Source of the DNA: Acidimicrobiales bacterium
Lineage (GTDB): Bacteria > Actinomycetota > Acidimicrobiia > Acidimicrobiales > RAAP-2
Reading direction: 5' to 3'
DNA: 5,600 nt
Assembly: GCA_030044045.1 (NCBI GenBank)
Contig: JASHWO010000272.1
Span: 1 to 5,600 of the forward strand
The notes under the pieces are model-generated. The model saw only the letters and a program-made list of their open reading frames with translations. It was not told the origin of the DNA and made no database searches. A program made the position numbers and the translations under genes. Shown here piece after piece: positions 1-5,598 of the stretch. The stretch's first letter is position 1. Each line of letters opens with the position of its first letter.

Positions 1-77
1 CCGCGCTGGGGCCGGGGCTGGGCGGCGGCGGCTCGGCTGCCGCCGGCGAGGGGCACCAGGGAGGTGGCCGGCGATGA
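1..77 (+). CDS. Possible C-terminal tail of an upstream gene (partial)
   Basis: The frame that reads GCG at 3-5 is open from the window edge and stops at TGA 75-77, overlapping the next gene's ATG as ATGA, a typical translational-coupling junction. The readable tail is about 24 residues, rich in Gly and Ala and ending in GGGRR, so it carries no recognisable domain. The other two plus frames run on into 824-834, so any plus-strand gene ending here must use this frame. In mycobacteria the gene before the zinc-ribbon protein encodes a Nif3-like protein; that identity is inferred only from gene order. The stretch could equally be non-coding leader. Confidence 0.35.
   Translation, partial: ALGPGLGGGGSAAAGEGHQGGGRR
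59..65 (+). promoter_or_regulatory. Ribosome binding site for the zinc-ribbon gene
   Basis: The sequence GGGAGGT lies 8 bases before ATG 74 and is a strong Shine-Dalgarno match. It decides the start, because the same frame is open upstream to the window edge and no stop codon limits it. Confidence 0.7.
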
Positions 78-826
78 GCGACGACGCCCCGGCCGGGGAC
101 GACCCGCTGGCGGTGCTGCTGCGGGTCCAGGACCTCGACATCGCCATCACCCAGCTCGAGCACCGCAAGGGCACCCTGCCCGAGCGGCGCGACCTCGAGG
201 CGGCCGACGGCGCCCTGGCGGCACTGGCCGCCCGGGCCGGCGAGCTGGGCGCCCGGCGCCAGGCCCTCCTGTCCCGCCAGGCCGAGCTGGAGGCCCAGAT
301 CACCGCCATGACCGGGCGGCGCCAGGCCTTGGAGGACCGCCTCTACGCCGCCCGTGGCTCGGCCGCCCGGGACCTGCAGGCCATGGACGCCGAGATCCAC
401 CAGCTCGCCCAGCGCCGGGCCGAGATCGAGGAGGTCGAGCTGGAGGTCATGGTGGAGCAGGAGCCGGTCGACGCCGAGCTGGCCCGCCTGGCCGACGAGC
501 GGGCCCAGCTCGACGCCGCGGCGTCGTCGCTGCGCACCGCCCTGGCTGCCGCCGAGTCGGTGGTGAACGTCGAGGTCGCCACGCTGGCCGCCTCGCGGGG
601 CGTCGAGGCGGCCAAGCTGCCGACCGACCTGGCCGACCGCTACGAGGTGTTGCGGGCCCGGCTGGGCGGGGTGGGGGCGGCCCGCCTGGTGGGCAACCGC
701 TGCGAGGGTTGCCACCTGGCGCTGCCGTCGGCCGAGGTCGACCGGATCCGCCACCTGCCGGCGGGCACCGTGGTGACCTGCGACCAGTGCGGGCGGATCC
801 TGGTGCGGGCACCGGCCGCGGGCTGA
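74..826 (+). CDS. Coiled-coil C4-type zinc-ribbon protein (DUF164 family)
   Basis: This 250-residue protein has two visible parts. Residues about 10-180 are rich in Ala, Glu, Arg, Leu and Gln with few helix breakers, and read as a long antiparallel coiled coil (for example RRQALEDRLYAARG near 82-95). Residues about 205-245 form a zinc ribbon with two CxxC pairs, C210/C213 (CEGC) and C236/C239 (CDQC). This is the architecture of the DUF164/zf-RING_7 family, which includes mycobacterial Rv2229c and Helicobacter HP0958; length fits the family. HP0958 is linked to flagellar RNA and sigma-54 control, but the role in actinobacteria is not settled, so I infer only a nucleic-acid or protein-binding scaffold, probably cytoplasmic as no signal peptide is visible. 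The start at ATG 74 is supported by a strong ribosome binding site and by ATGA overlap with the preceding frame. The phosphatase gene follows after 14 bases, suggesting an operon. Confidence 0.9.
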   Translation: MSDDAPAGDDPLAVLLRVQDLDIAITQLEHRKGTLPERRDLEAADGALAALAARAGELGARRQALLSRQAELEAQITAMTGRRQALEDRLYAARGSAARDLQAMDAEIHQLAQRRAEIEEVELEVMVEQEPVDAELARLADERAQLDAAASSLRTALAAAESVVNVEVATLAASRGVEAAKLPTDLADRYEVLRARLGGVGAARLVGNRCEGCHLALPSAEVDRIRHLPAGTVVTCDQCGRILVRAPAAG

Positions 827-840
827 CGGGTTGAGCAGCG

Positions 841-1425
841 GTGCTGGTCCTGGTCCGGCACGGCGAGGCCACGGCCAACGCTGCCGGGGTACTGCTGGGG
901 CGCGCCGACGTGCCGCTCACCCCGAGGGGGCGGGAGCAGGCGGCGGCGCTGGGCCCGCGCCTGGGCCCGGTGGCCCGGCTGGTGTCGAGCCCGTTGCGGC
1001 GGGCCCTGGACACCGCGGCGGCGCTGGCGCTCCCCCTCCCGGTGGAGGTGGACGAGCGCTGGGTGGAGGTCGACTACGGCGAGCACGAGGGGCGCCCGCT
1101 GGGCGACGTCTCGGCCGAGGTGTGGCTGCGGTGGCGGGAGGACGCCGCCTACCGCCCGGCGGGCGGCGAGTCGCTGGCCGAGGTGGGGGCCCGGGTGCGG
1201 GAGGCTTGCGAGGAGCTGCTGGGCCGGCCCGGCGCCCCGGCCCGCTCGGCGGCCGCCGACGTGGTGGTGGTGAGCCACGTCTCGCCCATCAAGGCCGCCG
1301 TGGCCTGGGCCCTCGGGGCCGACGACGGCCTGGCCTGGCGGCTCCACCTGTCGACCGGGTCGGTCACCCGGATCGGCTGGGGAGCCGACGGCCCGGTGGT
1401 GCACGGGTTCAGCTGCGTGCCGTAG
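841..1425 (+). CDS. Histidine phosphatase family protein (phosphoglycerate mutase/CobC-like)
   Basis: The 194-residue protein opens with the phosphohistidine motif LVRHGEA, giving catalytic R6 and H7 (the His becomes phosphorylated in this superfamily). SSPLRRALDTA at 49-59 supplies the second phosphate-binding Arg, probably R54. VEVDYGEHEG at 75-84 corresponds to the acid Glu region (E76 candidate), and VVVSHVSPIKA at 142-152 carries the second catalytic His, H146. All core residues are present, so an active phosphatase or mutase is expected. The substrate cannot be read from sequence; alpha-ribazole phosphate (cobalamin path) or a phosphoglycerate-type substrate are possibilities. The GTG at 841 is forced, because a TGA at 832-834 lies two codons upstream in frame. 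No clear ribosome binding site is seen, so coupling to the zinc-ribbon gene 14 bases upstream is likely. In mycobacteria the equivalent domain is fused behind an RNase H domain (Rv2228c); here it stands alone. The gene end overlaps the opposite-strand gene by 17 bases. Confidence 0.9.
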   Translation: MLVLVRHGEATANAAGVLLGRADVPLTPRGREQAAALGPRLGPVARLVSSPLRRALDTAAALALPLPVEVDERWVEVDYGEHEGRPLGDVSAEVWLRWREDAAYRPAGGESLAEVGARVREACEELLGRPGAPARSAAADVVVVSHVSPIKAAVAWALGADDGLAWRLHLSTGSVTRIGWGADGPVVHGFSCVP

Positions 1426-3832
1426 GGGCCGGGCCGGGCCGGTCGCCGGGCTGGTCGCCGCGCAGGCACCAGCGGTCCCGGGCCACGTGGTCGAGGATCG
1501 GGCTGTGCGTGGTGAGGCTGTTGAAGTGGGCACTGCCCACGCCGCGGGCGGCCACCGCCGCCCCCAGCTCGGCCCGGCTCAGCACCCGGCCGGGCGCGGC
1601 CCGCAGCACGTCCACGATGGCCCGCTCGCCCTGGCGCAGCTCCCGCCGCTCGTCGATCGGCCGTACCGCCTCCACCACCCGGCCGCGCCGGACGTACTCG
1701 GGGTTCCGGTCGAAGTAGGCGGCCAGCACCTGCTCGGGGACGCTGGCCAGGGCCGGGCCGGCGCGCTGGACCCGAGCCAGGCCCCGGTGGACGGTGGCCA
1801 GGTCGAGCGAGGGCGTGACGGCCAGCATGCGCCGGGTGGCGTTGCGCAGCGGGTTCCGGGCCGACCCGGTGCCGGGCGACCAGTACCAGCCGTTGCCCAG
1901 CAACTCGAACTCGGCGCTGGTGGCCAGCAGCACCTCGACGTCCTCCAGCGACCACGCCCGGCCCGAGCGCCCGGCGGCCTGGCGGACCTCCTCGACGGCG
2001 CCCACGCCCAGCCGGGCGCGGGCGCGGGCGGCGGCCAGCGTCCGGGAGGTGGTCCCGGAGCCGGCCACCACCAGCAGCGCGGCCCCGCCGCAGTCGTCGA
2101 CGCGAAAGGGGACGTCGTAGTCGAGGGCCCGGGCCAGGGAGAGCAGGGCTGCCGGGTCCATCGGCTCGCCGGCCAAGCCCTTCTCGGCCAGCAGCTCACC
2201 GGCCCGTGCGCCGGCGATCGGCGCCTCGTCGGCCAGCAGCGCCACCGCCCGCTCGACTTGGGGGACGAAGGGACGGCCGAGGCGGGCCACGGTGCGGTCG
2301 ACGAGCTGGCGGACGCGCTCCCGGCTCACGCCGTGCCGCTCGGCCAACCCTTGCAGCGTCTGCCGCGGCCCGCCGTTCCACCCGAGCCGGCCGGCGGCCA
2401 GCACCATGTCCCGCCGGGAGAGGCCCAGCGCGTCGGCCAGGCGTAGCAGCCCCCGGTCGATCGGCTCGGCGGCCAGCTCGGCGGCCCTGGCCCGGACGCG
2501 GGACAGCGCCTCGGGCATGGCCTGGGCCAGGGGGCCGTCGGGGTGGTCGTAGGCGTGCAGGAGCATCTGGCGCAGGGTGCCCTCGCAGGGCGGGAGCGCG
2601 CCGGCGAACCGGCGGTCGCCGGCGTGGACCCGGACGGTCCAGTCCTCCAGGGCGGCCTGCAGGAACGCGGCCCGCGCCTCGCCGCCGACCGGTCCCTCCG
2701 GCGCCGGGCAGAGGCTGTCGGCGACGACCCCGAGCTCCAGGGCGCTCTTCCAGCCGATGCCCGAGAGGGCCAGCAGGCCGTCGTAGGTGAGGCCGGCCAG
2801 GACGGCCGGCTGGAGGTACCCGGTCCCGGTGAGGGCGTTGCGGAGACGGGTGGGCCAGGGGACGTCCTGCGGGTCGAGCCCCTCCGGCCACTCCCCGTCG
2901 AGGATCCGCAGCGGGCGCACCGCCCGCGAGGTGACCAGGTCGAGCAGGGCCTTCTCGTTCCACGGGGAGAGGCCCCCGGCCCGCTCCCAGACCGACTGGT
3001 CGAGGGCCTCCGCGGTGGTGCCGGGGGGCAGGCACAGCTCCCGGGCCAGCGGCGGGGGGAGCGGGGTGGTGGCGAAGGCGAGCCGCAGGGAGCGGGGGAG
3101 CAGGGCGCCGCCGGGCTCGCCCCAGCGCACGATGGTGACGGCCGGTGGGGGGCCGCCCGGTGGCCGGTGGCCGCCGCCACGGGTGCCGCCACGAGCGCTG
3201 CGGTTACCGCCCCCCCTGCCCCCGTCCTCGTCCCTGCCCCTGCCCCTGCCCCCGTCCTCGTCCCTGCCCCCGCCCCCGCCGCTGCTCCCGGGAGTGGCCC
3301 GGCGCCGGCGGGGACCCGGCCTGGCGGGGAGCCGTCCGGCCATGCTCCACTCTGCCGCCTTCTCCCCGCGGGCCGTACCGCCCAGCTCCAGGAGCGCCGT
3401 CGCCTCCAGCGCCGTGCGCAGACCCACCTTCGGCACGGCCAGCAGCTCGCCGAAGGTGAGCGGGTAGCGCTGCGCCGGGTCGGGCCCGACGGCCGCCAGG
3501 AGGGCGTCGCGGGCCCGGGTGCGCCAGAGCACCGGTCCCGGCGGCTCGGCCAGTCCCCCGGGGAGGGTGGCCACCACGACGTCCCCCAAGCCGTAGCCGT
3601 AGCGCAGGAAGATGGCCAGGATGTGGTCGCGCACCTGGCGCCGCAGCTGCTCGTCGGTGGGGAGGTGGTCCCAGGCGTCGGCGGTGAGTGCCGCCACCGT
3701 GGCCCCCGGCGTGTCGAGGGCCACGGTCAGCCAGCCGGGGAGGGGCACGGCGGCCAGACGGCCGGCCAGTGCCTCGGGCACGAGCGCCAGTGGTGGCCGC
3801 CCCCACTTGATGACCCGTTCGCCTGTCGTCAC
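1409..3832 (-). CDS. Large multi-HTH protein: duplicated alpha-CTD-like modules, sigma region-4-like HTH, winged helices
   Basis: This 807-residue protein matches no single family that I can name. Residues 7-150 and 234-377 are diverged copies of one module. Each begins (V/I)(I/V)(K/R)WG, contains PLP and PG-T, and ends in WxTRxRxAL followed by LT(F/Y)xxLLA-(V/I)G-ALE, a helix-hairpin-helix pattern like the RNA polymerase alpha C-terminal domain. Between them lies a Gly/Arg/Asp-rich disordered linker (about 151-232). Residues about 490-518 form a sigma-70 region-4-like helix-turn-helix (LQGLAERHGVSRERVRQL). From about 597 to 791 there are up to three winged-helix-like units, two of them closing on NGWYW (648-652) and RDRWCLRG (785-792), perhaps HARE-HTH type. 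Sigma region 2 and any enzymatic motif are absent, so I infer a cytoplasmic DNA-binding transcription or chromatin-type protein rather than a true sigma factor. The start is GTG at 3832, preceded by a weak G-rich stretch; an in-frame stop at 3872-3874 limits upstream extension. It is probably monocistronic, preceded by an AT-rich promoter candidate. Confidence 0.85.
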   Translation of the reverse strand: MTTGERVIKWGRPPLALVPEALAGRLAAVPLPGWLTVALDTPGATVAALTADAWDHLPTDEQLRRQVRDHILAIFLRYGYGLGDVVVATLPGGLAEPPGPVLWRTRARDALLAAVGPDPAQRYPLTFGELLAVPKVGLRTALEATALLELGGTARGEKAAEWSMAGRLPARPGPRRRRATPGSSGGGGGRDEDGGRGRGRDEDGGRGGGNRSARGGTRGGGHRPPGGPPPAVTIVRWGEPGGALLPRSLRLAFATTPLPPPLARELCLPPGTTAEALDQSVWERAGGLSPWNEKALLDLVTSRAVRPLRILDGEWPEGLDPQDVPWPTRLRNALTGTGYLQPAVLAGLTYDGLLALSGIGWKSALELGVVADSLCPAPEGPVGGEARAAFLQAALEDWTVRVHAGDRRFAGALPPCEGTLRQMLLHAYDHPDGPLAQAMPEALSRVRARAAELAAEPIDRGLLRLADALGLSRRDMVLAAGRLGWNGGPRQTLQGLAERHGVSRERVRQLVDRTVARLGRPFVPQVERAVALLADEAPIAGARAGELLAEKGLAGEPMDPAALLSLARALDYDVPFRVDDCGGAALLVVAGSGTTSRTLAAARARARLGVGAVEEVRQAAGRSGRAWSLEDVEVLLATSAEFELLGNGWYWSPGTGSARNPLRNATRRMLAVTPSLDLATVHRGLARVQRAGPALASVPEQVLAAYFDRNPEYVRRGRVVEAVRPIDERRELRQGERAIVDVLRAAPGRVLSRAELGAAVAARGVGSAHFNSLTTHSPILDHVARDRWCLRGDQPGDRPGPAPTARS
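1460..2044 (-). other. C-terminal winged-helix-like array (residues 597-791)
   Basis: Three units can be suggested. Residues 597-652 have Ala/Arg-rich helices, then SLEDVEVLLATS and a wing-like strand FELLGNGWYW. Residues 671-722 carry LDLATVHRGLARV and then PEQVLAAYFDRNPEYVRRG. Residues 735-791 carry GERAIVDVLRAAPGRVLSRA, a recognition-like helix near AHFNSLTTHSP and a closing strand RDRWCLRG. The last unit is the clearest winged helix. Similarity to HARE-HTH domains (as in the RNA polymerase delta subunit) is my impression and was not tested. Confidence 0.45.
2276..2365 (-). other. Sigma-70 region-4-like helix-turn-helix (residues 490-519)
   Basis: The segment TLQGLAERHGVSRERVRQLV has the consensus spacing of sigma-70 region 4.2: a first helix with LAER, the turn GVS, then a recognition helix RERVRQL followed by a basic Arg-containing helix (VDRTVARL). 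In primary sigma factors this element reads the -35 box. Here it lies mid-protein with no region 2 upstream, so it more likely serves as an independent DNA reader. Confidence 0.8.
2702..3133 (-). other. Alpha-CTD-like module, copy B (residues 234-377)
   Basis: Copy B aligns with copy A almost without gaps at each end: IVRWG (234-238), PLP (257-259), PGTT (270-273), W282, WPTRLRNAL (326-334) and LTYDGLLALSGIG (348-360), then ALE (364-366). It is the better match to the alpha C-terminal domain pattern, with GIG at the hairpin and WKSALEL following it. The middle segment (about 283-320) has diverged most from copy A. Confidence 0.65.
3213..3270 (-). repeat. Two in-frame 30-bp repeat units in the protein linker
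   Basis: Bases 3213-3240 and 3243-3270 are identical over 28 bases at a period of 30, which keeps the reading frame. On the minus strand they encode RDEDGGRGRG (190-199) then RDEDGGRGGG (200-209). They sit inside a wider Gly/Arg-rich low-complexity linker (about 182-222) joining the two alpha-CTD-like modules. In-frame duplication by slippage or unequal exchange is the simplest origin. The alternating acidic and Arg-Gly character suggests a flexible, possibly nucleic-acid-contacting linker. Confidence 0.85.
3383..3814 (-). other. Alpha-CTD-like module, copy A (residues 7-150)
   Basis: Copy A of the duplicated module. Landmarks are VIKWG (7-11), PLP (30-32), PGAT (42-45), W54, WRTRARDAL (103-111) and LTFGELLAVPKVG (125-137), then ALE (141-143). 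The last two segments resemble the helix and helix-hairpin-helix of the RNA polymerase alpha C-terminal domain, which contacts DNA and activators. Lys135-Val-Gly sits at the hairpin position. The fold is assigned by motif reading only. Confidence 0.6.
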
Positions 3833-3867
3833 TTCGCCCCCCGAGAGCCCGGCGCCTGGACGACCGG

Positions 3868-3890
3868 ATGCTACTTATGAATAGCAACAA
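3868..3890 (-). promoter_or_regulatory. AT-rich promoter/operator candidate with imperfect dyad
   Basis: The stretch stands out as AT-rich within a very GC-rich window and lies about 35-55 bases upstream of the GTG at 3832. Bases 3870-3885 (GCTACTTATGAATAGC) form an imperfect palindrome with six of eight pairs matching, a plausible operator half-site pair. On the minus strand TAGCAT (3873-3868) could be a -10 element, and TTGTTG (3890-3885) resembles a -35 element, but the spacing between them is only 11, so no standard promoter can be assigned. Confidence 0.4.
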
Positions 3891-3900
3891 CCGCACGCCG

Positions 3901-3967
3901 GCCGGATCGCAGTGGTGACCGGCAGCCGCGGCGGCCGGATCGCGATGGGTGACCGGGGACCGCGGCG
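3901..3967. repeat. Abutting imperfect 33/34-bp direct repeats
   Basis: Copy 1 (3901-3933) and copy 2 (3934-3967) sit directly side by side. Both begin GCCGGATCGC and end CGCGGCG, with TGACCGG shared in the middle. By eye 28 of 34 aligned positions agree, with one single-base insertion in copy 2. They may be a decayed tandem duplication or paired protein-binding sites upstream of the multi-HTH gene. Function is unknown. Confidence 0.7.
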
Positions 3968-3975
3968 GGCCGGGA

Positions 3976-3988
3976 GCCGGGGGCCGGC
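3976..3988 (-). terminator. Weak GC-rich hairpin downstream of the hydrolase gene
   Basis: GCCGG-GGG-CCGGC makes a perfect 5-bp stem with a 3-base loop, starting 3 bases after the hydrolase stop codon. There is no T-run on the minus strand after it, and such stems arise often by chance at this GC content, so an intrinsic terminator role is only a possibility. Confidence 0.2.
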
Positions 3989-3990
3989 GC

Positions 3991-4932
3991 TCAGCCGGCC
4001 GGGGGGCGGGCGACGAAGTCGAGCACCACCGCCGCCAGATCCTCCCCGCGGTCCTCCTGCAGGAAGTGGCCGGCACCGGCGATGGTCACGTGCGGCTGGC
4101 CGGCCGCCCCGGGCACCTCGGCCAGGAACTGCCGGTCGGCGCCCCGGGTGACGGGGTCGCCGTCGCTGAAGGCGCAGAGGAACGGCCGGTCGAACGTGCG
4201 GAGCGACGCCCAGGCCCGCCGGTTCGGCTCGGCCGCCGGGTCGTCGGGGCGGGTGGGGACCAGCACGGGGAACTGGCGGGCCCCTTCCTTGTACCGCTCG
4301 TCGGGGAAGGGGGCGTCGTAGGCGGCGACCACTGCCGGCGGCAGCTCGGTGACGGTGCCGGCGTCGACGATGGCACCGACGGGCAGCTCGGGCACCTCCT
4401 GGGAGAACCGGCACCAGCCCTCGAAGGCCTCGGTGAGCGGCCCGTCGCCGGTGGGCAGCCCGGTGTTGGCCGCCACCACCCGCCGGAACCGGTCCGGGTG
4501 CTCGGCCACCAGCCGCAAGCCGAGCAGCCCGCCCCAGTCCTGGCACACCAGGGTCACCCCCTCCAGGCCCAGCCGGTCGAGGAGGGCCTCGCGCAGCCAG
4601 GCCAGGTGACGGGCGTAGGTGTAGTCCGACCGGTCGGCCGGTTTGTCCGAGCGGCCGAAGCCCACCAGGTCGGGCGCCACCACCCGGTGGCCGGCGGCGG
4701 CCAGCACCGGCACCATCGTGCGGTACAGGTAGCACCAGCTCGGCTCGCCGTGCAGGAGCAGCACCGTCTCCGGGGCGTCCGCCGGCCCCTCGTCGAGGTA
4801 GTGGAGGCGCAGCGGCGGGTTGCCGTCCGACCCGCCGTTCACGCCGCTGCCGGCCACGTGGACGTAGTGGGGCTCGAAGGCGAAGCCGGGGAGGCCGGCG
4901 AACCGCTCCTCCGGCGTCCGCAGGACTCTCAC
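3991..4932 (-). CDS. Haloalkane dehalogenase-like alpha/beta hydrolase (subfamily I)
   Basis: The 313-residue protein fits the subfamily-I haloalkane dehalogenases (DhlA/DhmA type), which hydrolyse a carbon-halogen bond to an alcohol and halide through an Asp ester intermediate. The N-terminal RTPEERFAGLPGFAFEPHYV is typical of this group. HGEPSW (61-66) gives the oxyanion region with E63, the subfamily-I form (subfamily II has HGNP). VCQDWGG (129-135) holds the nucleophile D132 and halide-binding W133. W173 (FEGWCRF) in the cap is the likely second halide Trp. D259 in SDGDPVT is the probable catalytic acid and H289 in AGAGHF the catalytic His. Length matches DhlA (310). All key residues are present, so activity is likely; the substrate is unknown, and epoxide or ester hydrolysis cannot be excluded. 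No signal peptide is seen. The start is GTG at 4932, supported by the conserved N-terminus although no clear ribosome binding site is visible. It lies 18 bases after the TetR gene, so co-transcription is likely. Confidence 0.88.
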   Translation of the reverse strand: MRVLRTPEERFAGLPGFAFEPHYVHVAGSGVNGGSDGNPPLRLHYLDEGPADAPETVLLLHGEPSWCYLYRTMVPVLAAAGHRVVAPDLVGFGRSDKPADRSDYTYARHLAWLREALLDRLGLEGVTLVCQDWGGLLGLRLVAEHPDRFRRVVAANTGLPTGDGPLTEAFEGWCRFSQEVPELPVGAIVDAGTVTELPPAVVAAYDAPFPDERYKEGARQFPVLVPTRPDDPAAEPNRRAWASLRTFDRPFLCAFSDGDPVTRGADRQFLAEVPGAAGQPHVTIAGAGHFLQEDRGEDLAAVVLDFVARPPAG

Positions 4933-4950
4933 GCCGTCAAGGGCACGCCG

Positions 4951-5598
4951 TCACGGACGGGCGGCGAGGGGCAGCTCGCCGGCCAGCAGGGCGGTGAGGG
5001 TGCGGGCGGTCACCCGGCGGGCGATCACCGGCGAGAGCTGCTGGTTGATGCGCAGCCGTTCCCACGCTTCCCACGAGACGGTCATGTCCACCGCGTCCAG
5101 CAGGTCGCCGTGCTGGGTGCCGGCCGCCTCCAGCTCGGGCGCGAAGGTGTCGGCCAGCCGTATCCGGAGGAAGGCGTCGGACTCGGCCAGGGCCTCGGAC
5201 AGGTCCTCCGAACGGGCAGCCATGGTCGTGGCGACCCGCCGGACCGGCCCGATGGCGTCGAAGAGCCGGCCGCGCTGGCGGACCGTGCGGTCGACGCGGT
5301 GGGCCAGCGGCAGGTTCGGCGGCACCTCCCGGAGCTTGCTCCAGTGGCGCTGGGCCTGGAGCACCATCACCGCCCGGTACAGGGCGTCCATGTCCTCGAA
5401 GTGATGGAACACCAGGCGCAGCGATACCCCGGCCTGCTCGGCCACCATCCGGGCCGTGGGCTGGGTCTCGCCCTGCTCCAGGAGCTCGATCAGCGCCTCG
5501 CCCACCCGGATGCGGGTCCGTTCGCCACGGGCGGTACGGCCGTCGGCGAGCCTCCGCTCCTGCGCGTTGCGGATGAGGGTGAGGCGTTGCATGGACAT
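4951..5598 (-). CDS. TetR-family transcriptional regulator (start near window edge)
   Basis: The 215-residue protein has the TetR plan: an N-terminal DNA-binding helix-turn-helix at about 28-75, with helix 1 in RIRVGEALIELLEQG, then ARMVAEQAGVSLRLVFHHFEDMDALY (49-74). The HHF-D-ALY end is the family hallmark of the recognition helix and helix 4. The remainder (about 80-210) is a helical ligand-binding and dimerisation part with no recognisable ligand signature. The stretch before the HTH is longer and more basic than in many TetR proteins (QERRLADGRTARGERTRIR). The start is ATG at 5598 or ATG at 5592, two codons later. Because only two bases remain before the window edge, an upstream start is possible. 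The hydrolase gene follows after 18 bases on the same strand, so I infer that this protein controls the pair, probably by autorepression from a promoter beyond the window. Confidence 0.88.
   Translation of the reverse strand: MSMQRLTLIRNAQERRLADGRTARGERTRIRVGEALIELLEQGETQPTARMVAEQAGVSLRLVFHHFEDMDALYRAVMVLQAQRHWSKLREVPPNLPLAHRVDRTVRQRGRLFDAIGPVRRVATTMAARSEDLSEALAESDAFLRIRLADTFAPELEAAGTQHGDLLDAVDMTVSWEAWERLRINQQLSPVIARRVTARTLTALLAGELPLAARP

Larger units (their letters stand above)
3833..3990. other. Intergenic spacer between the multi-HTH gene and the hydrolase gene
   Basis: This 158-base spacer follows the hydrolase gene and precedes the multi-HTH gene, both on the minus strand. It contains an AT-rich dyad (3870-3885), a pair of abutting imperfect repeats (3901-3967) and a short GC-rich hairpin (3976-3988). 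No convincing open reading frame or RNA gene was seen in it. Confidence 0.75.

Noticed and set aside
64..834. Plus-strand open frame nearly coextensive with the zinc-ribbon gene
   Set aside because: It is out of frame with the CxxC-containing protein and encodes a Gly/Pro/Arg-rich sequence typical of a GC shadow.
1426..1460. GGGCCGGGCCGG-type runs after the phosphatase stop as a terminator
   Set aside because: The run lies inside the opposite coding region, has no stable unique stem with a loop, and has no T-tract.
640..1533. Long minus-strand open frame opposite the zinc-ribbon and phosphatase genes
   Set aside because: It is antisense to two genes with intact catalytic and zinc-binding motifs, and its translation is Pro/Arg/His-rich without recognisable domains.
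3213..3270. Short repeats considered as a CRISPR array
   Set aside because: The period is 30 bp with only 2 bases between the identical parts, so there are no spacers, and the repeats lie in frame within a coding linker.
1409..3832. Reading the long gene as a genuine sigma factor
   Set aside because: Only a region-4-like helix-turn-helix is present. No region 2 (-10 recognition and core-binding) sequence is visible, and the helix-turn-helix lies in the middle of an 807-residue chain.
2543..3880. Long plus-strand open frame opposite the multi-HTH gene (also 1487-2446)
   Set aside because: These frames have low-complexity Gly/Ala/Pro/Arg content, show no motifs, and are antisense to a frame with clear domain signatures. 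Long antisense open frames are expected at this GC content.
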